From: Bacteroidales bacterium
Lineage (GTDB): Bacteria > Bacteroidota > Bacteroidia > Bacteroidales > Muribaculaceae
NCBI GenBank assembly: GCA_003150235.1
Contig: QAMW01000047.1
Span: 47,742 to 111,741, forward strand
Direction of reading: 5' to 3'
Length of the DNA: 64,000 nucleotides
The notes below the pieces were generated by a model that did not search any database, was not told the DNA's origin, and saw only the letters and a list, made by a program, of their open reading frames with translations. The position numbers were made by a program, and so were the translations under genes. Below, in pieces: positions 48,950-57,138 of the stretch; the first letter of the stretch is position 1, and each line of letters begins with the position of its first letter.

Positions 48950-49247
48950 AAATCAATTGTTTTGTGCGGTTTACGTTCTGAATGAAGTATTTGTTTTTCA
49001 ATCCTTTCTCAACGACCAAATCAACTTTCCTGCCAAAGATTTTTTCTAAGGCTTCCTGAAAATCGAAGTAGTTGGTGACATAATCCCAATTCTCATGGTC
49101 TGTCGTATCGAAATTGACAAGCAAGTCCACATCGCTCTGGTCGTTGAACCTATCCGTAAGGATAGAGCCAAAGACGGCTAAAGTCTTGACCTTATGTTTA
49201 CGGCAAAGGTCGATGATTCGTTGTAGATTTAATTCGATTAACTTCAT
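48942..49247 (-). CDS. mntA: MntA-like nucleotidyltransferase antitoxin
   Basis: 101 aa from the ATG at 49247, chosen because upstream sequence has no family similarity and a -7 box lies just before it. The minimal nucleotidyltransferase motif GS-x10-D-x-D is complete: G27-S28, ILTDRFNDQS, then D-V-D at 39-41. In known pairs this enzyme polyAMPylates HepT. It precedes hepT with an 8-base overlap, the usual order. Confidence 0.93.
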   Translation of the reverse strand: MKLIELNLQRIIDLCRKHKVKTLAVFGSILTDRFNDQSDVDLLVNFDTTDHENWDYVTNYFDFQEALEKIFGRKVDLVVEKGLKNKYFIQNVNRTKQLIYG

Positions 49248-49267
49248 AATCAGAGGTCTTATTAGTG

Positions 49268-49275
49268 CAAATATA
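49268..49275 (-). promoter_or_regulatory. -7 box of mntA-hepT
   Basis: TATATTTG on the minus strand, 20 bases before the mntA ATG, matches TAnnTTTG. No -33 box is visible. Confidence 0.5.
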
Positions 49276-49371
49276 GTGATTCTTTCTAACAGATAAACGC
49301 TCCCGCCATGAAAATCGTTTGGATTTTGGTCATTCTCCCACATTGCTCCGATTTTCAAAGGGTAGGGCGTG

Positions 49372-50667
49372 TTAGCGCGGGTCGGGGGATTTGGTGTGGC
49401 GGGAGAGCATTTTGTGACCGATTCGGCAGTAGAGGCATTTGCGAGGCTCGCAGTACTCGCGGCGCAGCTGCAGCAGCGCCTGCGACGTGAACGCGTCGTC
49501 ACACTTCACCCCATGTTTCACAAACAGCGCCACCACCGAGTTATTCTCCGCTCGCAACGCATGAAGCATCTCCACTGCCGCATCGCTCATCGAGGTATCG
49601 CCCGTAGCCGTGCCGTAGGCGTGGAGCAGCGGGATCACGGTGTTGATTGTCAGCACATCCTCCGCATTTCGCCCGAGTGCCACCGCCTGCGGGCTTTCCA
49701 GCGTGGAGTTAAATGTGTAGTGAGTGCTCCAATAACCGATAAGCTCCGCGTTAAACAGCTTCGCGACATCCTCCACCCTCCGCAGCTCGCATATACGGCT
49801 CATCAGCCGGAATCCGCCAAATGCCATCAGCGCAAGAAACGCGATGCGCCGGTGAGGGAAATTGGCGGGTCTCATCCGCGCCATCTTCCATCCGAGGCGC
49901 CCCGGCTTGGGAAGCGAAAACTTGTGGGACAGAAACACGTATTCGCGCTTGAGAAGCGTGATGTAGGGGTCGCTCTCAGCCACATTGTCGAGAAATCCCG
50001 CCTGACCGAAGAGTAACGCCTCCAGGCTCAGCTGCGAGTCGCTGTGCTTCCCGAGAAACTTCAGCGGCACGCTCAGCGCAAGCCGCTCAAACGGCTCGCT
50101 GTTGGTACCGAACCCGAGGGCACGCGCAAGCGTCACGAAACACACCGACTCCCAGTCGCCCGCAAAATGGTCGAGATACCGCTCAATGCGCTCCGTTTTC
50201 TGATACAGCCGCTCGTAGGCAAGCGAGTCGAGCCACGAATGGATATGCACCGGCGGTAGCGCGGCTATCTCCCTGTGACACGGCAGGTCGGTCGCCGCCT
50301 CCGCCACAAGCCGGCGGTAATGCTCGTGGAAATCGGGCGCGCAGTTCATGCGCAGCTGCGGAATCACACGCCCGTCGGAACGCGTCACGCGCCCGTCATC
50401 CTTGCCGACCACGTGGAGCACCACCGAGTCATACGCCTTGTCGCCCTGATGATTGTGACGGTACCAGTCGGTAGCCCTCACGTGTATCTCCACGTCGCCC
50501 GCCCACATCTGTCCGTTGATGGTCAGCTTGGCATTAAAGAAGTCGGGACCCGCGTCGGTGTTGAGCCGCCCGGGGTCAATCACGCTGACACGCTCCCCGT
50601 CGACGGTAGTCATGTCGGCTACCGGCCAGAGGCGATGCTGCCAGATATATTGCATCAGTCGTTCCAT
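49372..50667 (-). CDS. DUF2851 family protein
   Basis: 431 aa from the ATG at 50667 (MERLMQYIWQHRLWP). It fits the Bacteroidetes family DUF2851: DPGRLNTDAGPDFFNAKLTINGQMWAGDVEIHVRATDWYRHNHQGDKAYDSVVLHVV at about 30-86, and the Cys-rich C-terminus CEPRKCLYCRIGHKML, which may bind zinc. The GPDFFNAxL..GDVEIH part resembles a nuclease-like core (PD-(D/E)xK type) but this is a guess. The family function is unknown. It is divergent from rlmN. Confidence 0.88.
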   Translation of the reverse strand: MERLMQYIWQHRLWPVADMTTVDGERVSVIDPGRLNTDAGPDFFNAKLTINGQMWAGDVEIHVRATDWYRHNHQGDKAYDSVVLHVVGKDDGRVTRSDGRVIPQLRMNCAPDFHEHYRRLVAEAATDLPCHREIAALPPVHIHSWLDSLAYERLYQKTERIERYLDHFAGDWESVCFVTLARALGFGTNSEPFERLALSVPLKFLGKHSDSQLSLEALLFGQAGFLDNVAESDPYITLLKREYVFLSHKFSLPKPGRLGWKMARMRPANFPHRRIAFLALMAFGGFRLMSRICELRRVEDVAKLFNAELIGYWSTHYTFNSTLESPQAVALGRNAEDVLTINTVIPLLHAYGTATGDTSMSDAAVEMLHALRAENNSVVALFVKHGVKCDDAFTSQALLQLRREYCEPRKCLYCRIGHKMLSRHTKSPDPR

Positions 50668-50750
50668 TGCGAGGCGAGAGTTATTGTGCAAACATAATCA
50701 AAAATATCGAAATTACTCTCACACTGCACGATAAAATTGCAAAAAGTCAG

Positions 50751-50758
50751 TAACTTTG
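50751..50758 (+). promoter_or_regulatory. -7 box upstream of rlmN
   Basis: TAACTTTG, 26 bases before the ATG at 50785, matches TAnnTTTG. Confidence 0.55.
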
Positions 50759-50784
50759 CATATAAATACATGCCGTGACTCCCT

Positions 50785-51840
50785 ATGAATGACAATAACC
50801 GACAACCCCTTATAGGAATGACCCTTGACGAGCTGCGCGAAGTCGCCGCCTCGTGCGGGCTTCCCGGATTTGCAGCCAAGCAGATAGCCGACTGGCTCTA
50901 TGTGAAGCGTGTCGACTCCATCGACGCGATGACCAACATATCGCTGAAAGGGCGCGAACGCCTTTCAGCCTCCTACCGCGTAGGGCGGTTCGCCCCGAAA
51001 GCCGCCGCACGGTCGGTCGACGGCACGGTCAAATACCTTTTCGACGGCAAAGGCGGACGCGACATCGAGGCTGTCTACATCCCCGACCGCGACCGCGCCA
51101 CGCTCTGTGTGTCATCGCAGGCGGGTTGCCGCATGGGATGCCGCTTCTGCATGACCGGACGACAGGGATTTCACGGCAACCTGACCACCACCGACATCAT
51201 CAACCAAATACTCTCCATACCGGAGAGCGAGTCGCTCACCAACATCGTGTTCATGGGCATGGGTGAACCGATGGACAACCTCGGCGCGCTGCTCCCCGCG
51301 CTTGAAATACTCACCGCCCCCTGGGGATTTGCATGGAGTCCCAAGCGCATCACCGTGTCGACCATCGGCAAGCTCGACGAGCTGAAGACGCTGCTCGACA
51401 CCACCAAGGTACACATAGCCATCAGCGTACACTCCCCGATAGCCGAACAGCGCGCGTCGCTGATGCCGGTCGAGCGCGCCTATCCGCTCAAAAAGGTGCT
51501 CGAACTGCTACGCGGCTACGACTTCTCCCACCAGCGGCGCCTGTCGCTCGAATATATCATGTGGGGCGGACTCAACGACAACCTGCGTTACGCGCAGTCG
51601 CTCGCGCGCCTGCTCAAAGGGCTGGAGTGCCGCGTCAACCTCATCCGCTTCCATGCCATACCCGACAGCGACCTGCACACCTCCGACGAGGCAACTATGA
51701 CCGCATTCCGCGACCGCCTCAACGAACTCGGCATCACCGCCACCATACGCACCTCGCGCGGCGAGGACATCGCCGCCGCCTGCGGTATGCTCGCGGGCAA
51801 ACAGAACAAACCGGACCACGATGATTCTCAAGAGTCTTAA
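50785..51840 (+). CDS. rlmN: 23S rRNA/tRNA adenine-C2 methyltransferase
   Basis: 351 aa. Radical SAM methyltransferase acting on A2503 of 23S rRNA and A37 of some tRNAs. The cluster motif is C115-RMG-C119-RF-C122 in QAGCRMGCRFCMTG. Other marks are FAAKQIADWLYVKRVDSIDAMTNI at the N-terminus, NIVFMGMGEPMDNL at about 153-166, and the C-terminal Cys in DIAAACGML at about 336 that carries the methyl group during catalysis. It overlaps recF by 20 bases. Confidence 0.97.
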   Translation: MNDNNRQPLIGMTLDELREVAASCGLPGFAAKQIADWLYVKRVDSIDAMTNISLKGRERLSASYRVGRFAPKAAARSVDGTVKYLFDGKGGRDIEAVYIPDRDRATLCVSSQAGCRMGCRFCMTGRQGFHGNLTTTDIINQILSIPESESLTNIVFMGMGEPMDNLGALLPALEILTAPWGFAWSPKRITVSTIGKLDELKTLLDTTKVHIAISVHSPIAEQRASLMPVERAYPLKKVLELLRGYDFSHQRRLSLEYIMWGGLNDNLRYAQSLARLLKGLECRVNLIRFHAIPDSDLHTSDEATMTAFRDRLNELGITATIRTSRGEDIAAACGMLAGKQNKPDHDDSQES

Positions 51841-52930
51841 AATCTGCAATTTCAAAAATATCTCCGAAGCCGCCCTCGACTTCTCGCCAAAGGTCAACTG
51901 CTTTCTCGGCAACAACGGCATGGGGAAGAGCAATCTTCTCGACGCCATCTATTACCTGAGCTTCTGCAAGAGCTTCACCGGCATGACCGACGCGATGCTC
52001 ATCAGGCGCGGCGAGGAGTTCACCATGCTTGACGCGCGCTACGACCGCCGTGGTATCGAGGAGGAGCTTTCGCTCGGCATGGCGAAAGGACGCCGCAAGT
52101 CGCTCAAGCGCATGGGAAAGGAATACCAGCGCCTGTCGACCCACATCGGGGCGTTTCCGCTTGTGCTGTCATCGCCCCACGACATCGACCTGATACGCGG
52201 CACAGGCGAAGAGCGTCGCCGTCTTATCGACATGCTCATCTCGCAGGGCGACCCCGTATATCTCGACCGGCTCATACGCTACAACCGCGCCCTCGAGCAG
52301 CGCAACAAGATGCTGCGCGACCGCATAGCCGACCCCGCCCTTTACCTCGCCGTAGAGATGCAGATGGACACCGCAGCCGCCTACCTCCACGCCACGCGCA
52401 GCAAATGGATAGGGTCGCTGTCAGAGATATTTGACCGCTACTACCGTGCCATCGGAGGCGACGACGAACACGTGACCCTCACCTACCGCTGCTCACTTGC
52501 CGACGACGGCACCACCACACTCTGCGACGCGCTCGACCGCTCGCGTCACCGCGACGAGATAGTGTGCCACACCACGGTCGGGCCTCACCGCGACGACATC
52601 GATATGCTGCTTGACGGGATGCCGATGCGCCGTGCCGGCTCGCAGGGACAGTGCAAGACATTTGTCATCGCCCTGCGCTTGGCACAATACGAGTTTCTGC
52701 GCGACACCTCCGGGATGTTCCCGATGCTGCTGCTCGACGACATCTTCGACAAGCTCGACGCATCGCGCGTGGAGCATATCATGGAGATAGTGACCGGCGA
52801 AGGCTTCGGGCAGATATTCATAACCGACACCAACCGCACCCATCTTGACGAGATAATGTCGCGCACCACCGGCGACTACCGCATGTGGCTCGTGGAGTCG
52901 GGCACGCTGTCAACACTAAATCACCGGTAG
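51821..52930 (+). CDS. recF: DNA replication and repair protein RecF
   Basis: 369 aa SMC-like ATPase. Walker A is GNNGMGKSNLLDAIYYLS at about 30-47, the signature region is GSQGQCKTFVIALRLAQ at about 271-287, and Walker B is MLLLDDIFDKLD at about 301-312. It loads RecA at gaps with RecOR. It overlaps the end of rlmN and is followed after 2 bases by a DciA-like gene, so the cluster links DNA repair and replication start. Confidence 0.96.
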   Translation: MILKSLKICNFKNISEAALDFSPKVNCFLGNNGMGKSNLLDAIYYLSFCKSFTGMTDAMLIRRGEEFTMLDARYDRRGIEEELSLGMAKGRRKSLKRMGKEYQRLSTHIGAFPLVLSSPHDIDLIRGTGEERRRLIDMLISQGDPVYLDRLIRYNRALEQRNKMLRDRIADPALYLAVEMQMDTAAAYLHATRSKWIGSLSEIFDRYYRAIGGDDEHVTLTYRCSLADDGTTTLCDALDRSRHRDEIVCHTTVGPHRDDIDMLLDGMPMRRAGSQGQCKTFVIALRLAQYEFLRDTSGMFPMLLLDDIFDKLDASRVEHIMEIVTGEGFGQIFITDTNRTHLDEIMSRTTGDYRMWLVESGTLSTLNHR

Positions 52931-52932
52931 CA

Positions 52933-53223
52933 ATGAGACGCCCCGAACCGCAGCTGCTTGCCGACATAATAAAGGAGAAACTGATGACCGACGGCATCGA
53001 ATCGCAGTTCAACGAACAGCGGGTGCTCTACCTGTGGTCGGAGGTCGTCGGTCCCGGTGTCAACCGCTATACGACACGTCGCTTCATTGACCGCGGGGTG
53101 CTCCACCTGTATATCTCCTCCGCATCGCTGAAAAGCGAACTGTCGTTTATGCGCCCCAAGCTCATCGAGGCGCTCAACAAGGCAGTAGGCGCACAGGTAG
53201 TCACCGAAATCCAGTTTCATTAA
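52933..53223 (+). CDS. DUF721/DciA-like protein
   Basis: 96 aa from the ATG at 52933, directly after recF. The pattern ADIIKEKLMTDGIESQFNEQRVLYLWSEVVGPGVNRYTTRRFIDRGVLHLYISSASLKSELSFMRPKLIEALN is typical of DUF721, whose better-known members are DciA helicase loaders. A role in loading the replicative helicase is inferred from the family and the recF neighbourhood. Confidence 0.88.
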   Translation: MRRPEPQLLADIIKEKLMTDGIESQFNEQRVLYLWSEVVGPGVNRYTTRRFIDRGVLHLYISSASLKSELSFMRPKLIEALNKAVGAQVVTEIQFH

Positions 53224-53232
53224 AAAAACGGC

Positions 53233-53511
53233 ATGGGTCCGCTAATCATACTCTTTTCAAGCATCCTCATAGGCTTCCTGCTGCGCCGACGCCGCATACC
53301 ATTGTTGCCCGCGTCCACCGTCAGCATAGTGATATGGGTGCTACTGTTCCTGCTCGGAGTGTCGGTAGGCTCCAACCGCAATATCATCTCCAATCTCTCT
53401 GTCTACGGACTGCAGGCTGTCGTAATCGGCAGTCTCGCCACCCTCGGGAGCGTCATAGCCGCCCTGTTGTTGTATAAGATAACGTCACGCCGACATAAAG
53501 ATGAAAGGTAG
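53233..53511 (+). CDS. LysO-like exporter, N-terminal part encoded separately
   Basis: 92 aa with three hydrophobic helices (about 3-18, 28-46 and 56-82). It matches the N-terminal third of LysO (DUF340): PLLPASTVSIVIWVLLFLLGVSVGSNRNI. The next gene, overlapping by 11 bases, encodes the rest. The split form is common in Bacteroidetes as far as I recall, so it is probably functional as a two-subunit exporter and not a frameshift. Confidence 0.82.
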   Translation: MGPLIILFSSILIGFLLRRRRIPLLPASTVSIVIWVLLFLLGVSVGSNRNIISNLSVYGLQAVVIGSLATLGSVIAALLLYKITSRRHKDER

Positions 53512-54124
53512 CCTGATAGTCATAACATTTTTCATAGCCGGCATCGTTGCGGGTTATTTTGACATTATCCCCCGGCTTACGGAGATGGCGGGATATTCGA
53601 TATACGTGCTCTATCTGCTCATAGCCATTATCGGCTTCGAGTTCGGTTACAAGAATCTTATTCCTACAATAAAAAAGCTCGACCTGACTTCCTTTCTGTT
53701 ACCGTTGTTCACAATGGGCGGCACACTGATATTCACAGCCCTTGCATGGCTGCTGCTTCACTCCTATCCGCTCCATGACTATCTCGCCATCGGTGGCGCG
53801 GCAGGCTACTACTCGCTGTCGTCGGTGCTCATAATGGAATATAAGAAAGCTTCGGCAGGACTCGGCATAGCCGCTGAATTAGGAACAATCGCCCTGCTAT
53901 CCAACATGATAAGAGAGATAATCTCCCTCACCTGCGCACCTGTATTCCGGAAATATTTCGGATGGTACGCCCCTATAGCCTCAGCAGGAGTAGCGTCAAT
54001 CGATGTGGTGCTTCCCGTAATCGTGAGAAATTGCGGTCCCGGCGCAGTGCCGGTAGCGATAGTGCAGGGAGTCATTCTTGAAATACTCGTGCCGGTAACA
54101 ATAATGCTTTTCTGCTCCCTCTGA
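53501..54124 (+). CDS. LysO-like lysine exporter, C-terminal part
   Basis: 207 aa with about six helices. It matches the C-terminal two thirds of LysO: GGAAGYYSLSSVLIMEYKKASAGLGIAAELGTIALLSNMIREIISLTCAPVFRKYFGWYAPIASAGVASIDVVLPVIVRNCG, including the conserved acidic and Asn residues of the family. It overlaps the N-terminal subunit gene by 11 bases. Exports lysine or related compounds by family inference. Confidence 0.85.
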   Translation: MKGSLIVITFFIAGIVAGYFDIIPRLTEMAGYSIYVLYLLIAIIGFEFGYKNLIPTIKKLDLTSFLLPLFTMGGTLIFTALAWLLLHSYPLHDYLAIGGAAGYYSLSSVLIMEYKKASAGLGIAAELGTIALLSNMIREIISLTCAPVFRKYFGWYAPIASAGVASIDVVLPVIVRNCGPGAVPVAIVQGVILEILVPVTIMLFCSL

Positions 54125-54154
54125 GAGATTGTCTAAAATTTATATCACGATAAA

Positions 54155-54186
54155 AATAGGGGAATGTCTCGCGACATTCCCCTATT
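54155..54186. terminator. 14-bp hairpin with TCGC loop
   Basis: The arms 54155-54168 and 54173-54186 are perfectly complementary. The T-run follows on the minus-strand side (TTTTT after the stem), with little on the plus side. It may end both lysO and any read-through from the SusCD operon. Confidence 0.7.
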
Positions 54187-54324
54187 AACATGTTGTAAAG
54201 TGTATACAGGGATGTGATTTATCATTTGCATACGAAATTCATCGTTAACAGCACAAATGTATAACATATTTTTAATAAAAGCAACACTTTTACTATAAAT
54301 TTTAAAATTTGGTGATAAATAGAC
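54187..54324. other. AT-rich gap between convergent units
   Basis: Nothing recognisable between the two terminator hairpins apart from AT-rich sequence. Confidence 0.5.
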
Positions 54325-54362
54325 AAAAATACGGGGCGCACCGGAAAGGATACGCCCCGTAT
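54325..54362 (-). terminator. Terminator of the SusC/SusD operon
   Basis: A perfect 10-bp stem ATACGGGGCG/CGCCCCGTAT (54329-54338 and 54353-54362) with a 14-base loop is followed on the minus strand by TTTTTGTCT. It lies 22 bases past the last lipoprotein stop. Confidence 0.85.
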
Positions 54363-54384
54363 GTAGGAATATGTCTATCAGCGA

Positions 54385-56199
54385 TTATCTAAGATTAAAT
54401 CTCTTTAATCCCGGGCGCAATACCATGGATTTCGCGCCTGACTTTTTCGCGTCAAAATCACCCATGCGGAAAGAATTGCTCTTTACCTTTGAAACTTTAG
54501 CTTTCGCCTCACCGGCGGGAAGAGTAATCACAGTCTCGTAACGTGCGGGCAGCATCGACGATACATCACCGTCAAACAGTATGCCTGCAGCTCCCGCCGG
54601 AATAGTGATAACACCCTCGGCAAGTGTGCCGAAGCCTATTTCAGCACCCGCAGCGACAATATCCTCGATTGTATAACCATGGTCGATATACATCGCAGCA
54701 TCGCTATACCAGCCAAGTATTCCATCAACAGGCAAACCGGATGATGCATACGGCACATATACATGGTCAGGGTCAGTAGCATCTATCACGAGCGCACCGA
54801 TTGCTGACGGTTCGTTAAGAGGCCAGTAAGGCACAAGTACGCGGTAAAGACCCGACTTATCATTATGCTGCTGTATGCTTACCTCCCAGCTCATCGGCTC
54901 AAACGGCTCCTCGGAGATATACGGAAGAAGCATACCGTCGGAGTATTCGCCATCGCCGAGGGAAGTCCAGTTGTCGTTGTCATAGTAGCTGATAAGTGTA
55001 GTGTAGGTCTCCTGAGCACCGCCTTCTTTGTCATAAGCGACAGCCACGATAGAGTAAGTGCCTTCTTCGCCAAGTGTGAAGTCGGCGGTCTGCGCGGTCT
55101 CGGAATAGCCGAGTGACACAACACCTTCAAGACTCTCACTCTCGATACCTTCGATAGCGGCATCAGTGTCAGCGCCGGGAATAACGGCAACCTTGACAGT
55201 CTTTACATCCTTGCCCATTGTAACCTCAACGACAGCCTTCTTAACTCCGCCGACATAATCGATTATGCCGGCAAGAGGAGCACTCACGCTGTAGTCACCG
55301 TCAACACCGCCGGGAAGCACGAGCTTGAACTTACCGTTGGAATTACAAGTGTACCAACCATCCGAACCGATTGCGGCGAGAAGCGAGCCTTTCGGGAATG
55401 TAATAACGCCATTCTTGACTGTACCATAATTACCTTCGGCAGCAGCAGGATTACCCTGTGCCACACGCAATCCGGCAATCGAGAAGAACACAAATTCACC
55501 TTCGCCCCAGTTCATACCGGTAGGCGACTGTTCAATATATACTTTTGTCGGATCAACAGCATTGATTGTCAGATAATAATTGTTGTCGGCATCGTAGTCA
55601 CCCGGCTCATTATAAGGGAATGCCGCTCCATAAGGATTGACAAGTCGATAAAGACCCGGCTGAGTCATGCTTTCTTCAACCTCCACCATATAAGTCGGGA
55701 CCTCCGGAACATTATACAACGAAGATATATAAGCATCTGTGTACTTGCACTCGCCGATTGACTTCCAGGGAGCGTAAAGCACTACAAACGATGTGGATGC
55801 GTCGCCATAAAGCGTAGCGTCCTTTTCATCGATTTTAAGCGAAATCGGATAGCGCACATTACCCTCGATATCGGCAAAATCATACGTGATATGAAGGTTA
55901 GCCGTAGCTTCAGTGTCGGCGAATGTGACGGTCGAAGGAATCGTGAATATACCCGACGGGTCATTAGCCTGAATATTGACCGTAAGCTCGCCCTCGGTGT
56001 CCTGACGAAGCACCAACACGTCAAACTCGGTCTGATCCTCGACGATATTAACCGTCGACTCCTGGGCATTGCTGAAATATACCTGGGCGTTGCCCGGCAC
56101 CACAGCAGGCACATAATCATCGTCATCGGAACAGGAGGCAAATCCTGCCACTGTGGCGACAACCATGGTTGCCGTAAATAATTTATATAGCTTGTTCAT
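54385..56199 (-). CDS. SusCD-associated surface lipoprotein with duplicated domain
   Basis: 604 aa. The lipoprotein signal has lipobox FAS-C near residue 23, then an Asp-rich stretch. An N-terminal Calx-beta-like domain (about 35-140) is followed by two copies of one domain, each with a GLYR..NPY or VPY segment, an xDATDPxxVY strand and a G(T)xxxGVITxPxG strand (about 150-300 and 420-550). The region between them (about 300-410) has Ig-like strands. The last 25 residues are Lys/Arg-rich. It is the last gene of the operon. By place it is a SusE/SusF-like glycan-binding protein, but no known fold is certain. Confidence 0.8.
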   Translation of the reverse strand: MNKLYKLFTATMVVATVAGFASCSDDDDYVPAVVPGNAQVYFSNAQESTVNIVEDQTEFDVLVLRQDTEGELTVNIQANDPSGIFTIPSTVTFADTEATANLHITYDFADIEGNVRYPISLKIDEKDATLYGDASTSFVVLYAPWKSIGECKYTDAYISSLYNVPEVPTYMVEVEESMTQPGLYRLVNPYGAAFPYNEPGDYDADNNYYLTINAVDPTKVYIEQSPTGMNWGEGEFVFFSIAGLRVAQGNPAAAEGNYGTVKNGVITFPKGSLLAAIGSDGWYTCNSNGKFKLVLPGGVDGDYSVSAPLAGIIDYVGGVKKAVVEVTMGKDVKTVKVAVIPGADTDAAIEGIESESLEGVVSLGYSETAQTADFTLGEEGTYSIVAVAYDKEGGAQETYTTLISYYDNDNWTSLGDGEYSDGMLLPYISEEPFEPMSWEVSIQQHNDKSGLYRVLVPYWPLNEPSAIGALVIDATDPDHVYVPYASSGLPVDGILGWYSDAAMYIDHGYTIEDIVAAGAEIGFGTLAEGVITIPAGAAGILFDGDVSSMLPARYETVITLPAGEAKAKVSKVKSNSFRMGDFDAKKSGAKSMVLRPGLKRFNLR

Positions 56200-56223
56200 G
56201 TGTAATCTTACATTATATGGTTA

Positions 56224-57105
56224 TTATTCCGCAACGGCGTTCCATCCCTCAGGCATCACGAAGGTTTCTGTCCACTGATACTGCGAGGGGAAATATCCTG
56301 TGCCGTCAGCATTGGTCACTGTGTAAAACTTAAGCGTCAATCCATCGGCACCGACTTCTGAATCCTGACCACCCCATGTCATATACACGGGAGCCTTCGA
56401 GTCGCCGGTATTGAAGATAGTCTGTATATCGCAGAGAGTCTCGGTAGTCTCCCAGTCAATCATCTGCCAGTCCTCGTCAAGCACCAGGTCGAGCGAATGA
56501 GGGAGTTCCTTTGTACCGTAAGGATTTTCAATCATGAAATAAGACTGATTGTCGGCGCGCGCCCATATTGTCACTGAAGTGTCGACAGTTGCCGCTCCGG
56601 GAGTGCCGCCATCCTTCAGCCACGCAAGGAGCTGCGATTTAAGCTGCGCTGTCCCTACCTCGACAGAGTTGGCATAAGTGACACTTGCCGTCCATTTGCC
56701 TTTGCTTGAAGGAGCGATGCTCTGTGTGCCGAGAGCCACGGTTACTGATGCTTCGGGATTAAACCAGGGAGCCGCGTCAAAATCAGGCGCGAAATTTACA
56801 GTGACGTAAGCCTCGCTGCTGCCGTCGGTGAAATCGACGGTTGCGGGAGCCGTTGCCGAAAGATATGAAGCGTCGGTGGTCACGGTCAGGGGCACTGACA
56901 CGTCACCGACAGTAGTGCCGCGGGTGACAAGAAGAGTGAAAGGCGCGATTGACTTTGAATCGGGGTTAAGCGTGTAGCTCTGGTTTGCCGTGATAATCGC
57001 ATATTCCACCTCGGCGGGTACATACTCGTCCCAGTAGCCCTTGTCGCTGCAGGAAGAGAGGATAACCGGTGCGGCAAGAGCCGCGAATATAGCTAATTTA
57101 TTCAT
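56224..57105 (-). CDS. SusCD-associated surface lipoprotein
   Basis: 293 aa. Lipobox LSS-C near residue 19. Residues 30-145 resemble a Calx-beta-like domain (PFTLLVTRGTTVGDVSVPLTVTTDASYLS, VDFTDGSSEAYVTVNF), as in the larger lipoprotein downstream. The C-terminal part has the YFMIENPYGTKELPHSLDLVLDEDW segment, related to one domain of that protein. The two lipoproteins are therefore likely paralogues of different length. It lies 33 bases after the SusD gene and 24 before the larger one. A ligand-binding role is inferred. Confidence 0.8.
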   Translation of the reverse strand: MNKLAIFAALAAPVILSSCSDKGYWDEYVPAEVEYAIITANQSYTLNPDSKSIAPFTLLVTRGTTVGDVSVPLTVTTDASYLSATAPATVDFTDGSSEAYVTVNFAPDFDAAPWFNPEASVTVALGTQSIAPSSKGKWTASVTYANSVEVGTAQLKSQLLAWLKDGGTPGAATVDTSVTIWARADNQSYFMIENPYGTKELPHSLDLVLDEDWQMIDWETTETLCDIQTIFNTGDSKAPVYMTWGGQDSEVGADGLTLKFYTVTNADGTGYFPSQYQWTETFVMPEGWNAVAE

Positions 57106-57138
57106 AATATTGCTTGATGAATCTTTTTCGGTAGTTTA

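Noticed and set aside
49369..50016. 215-codon frame antisense to the DUF2851 gene
   Set aside because: Typical shadow frame of a GC-rich gene; the minus-strand frame has family motifs.
53233..54124. Frameshift in lysO
   Set aside because: The two parts overlap by 11 bases with a proper ATG for the second, and the split form is usual in this phylum as far as I recall.
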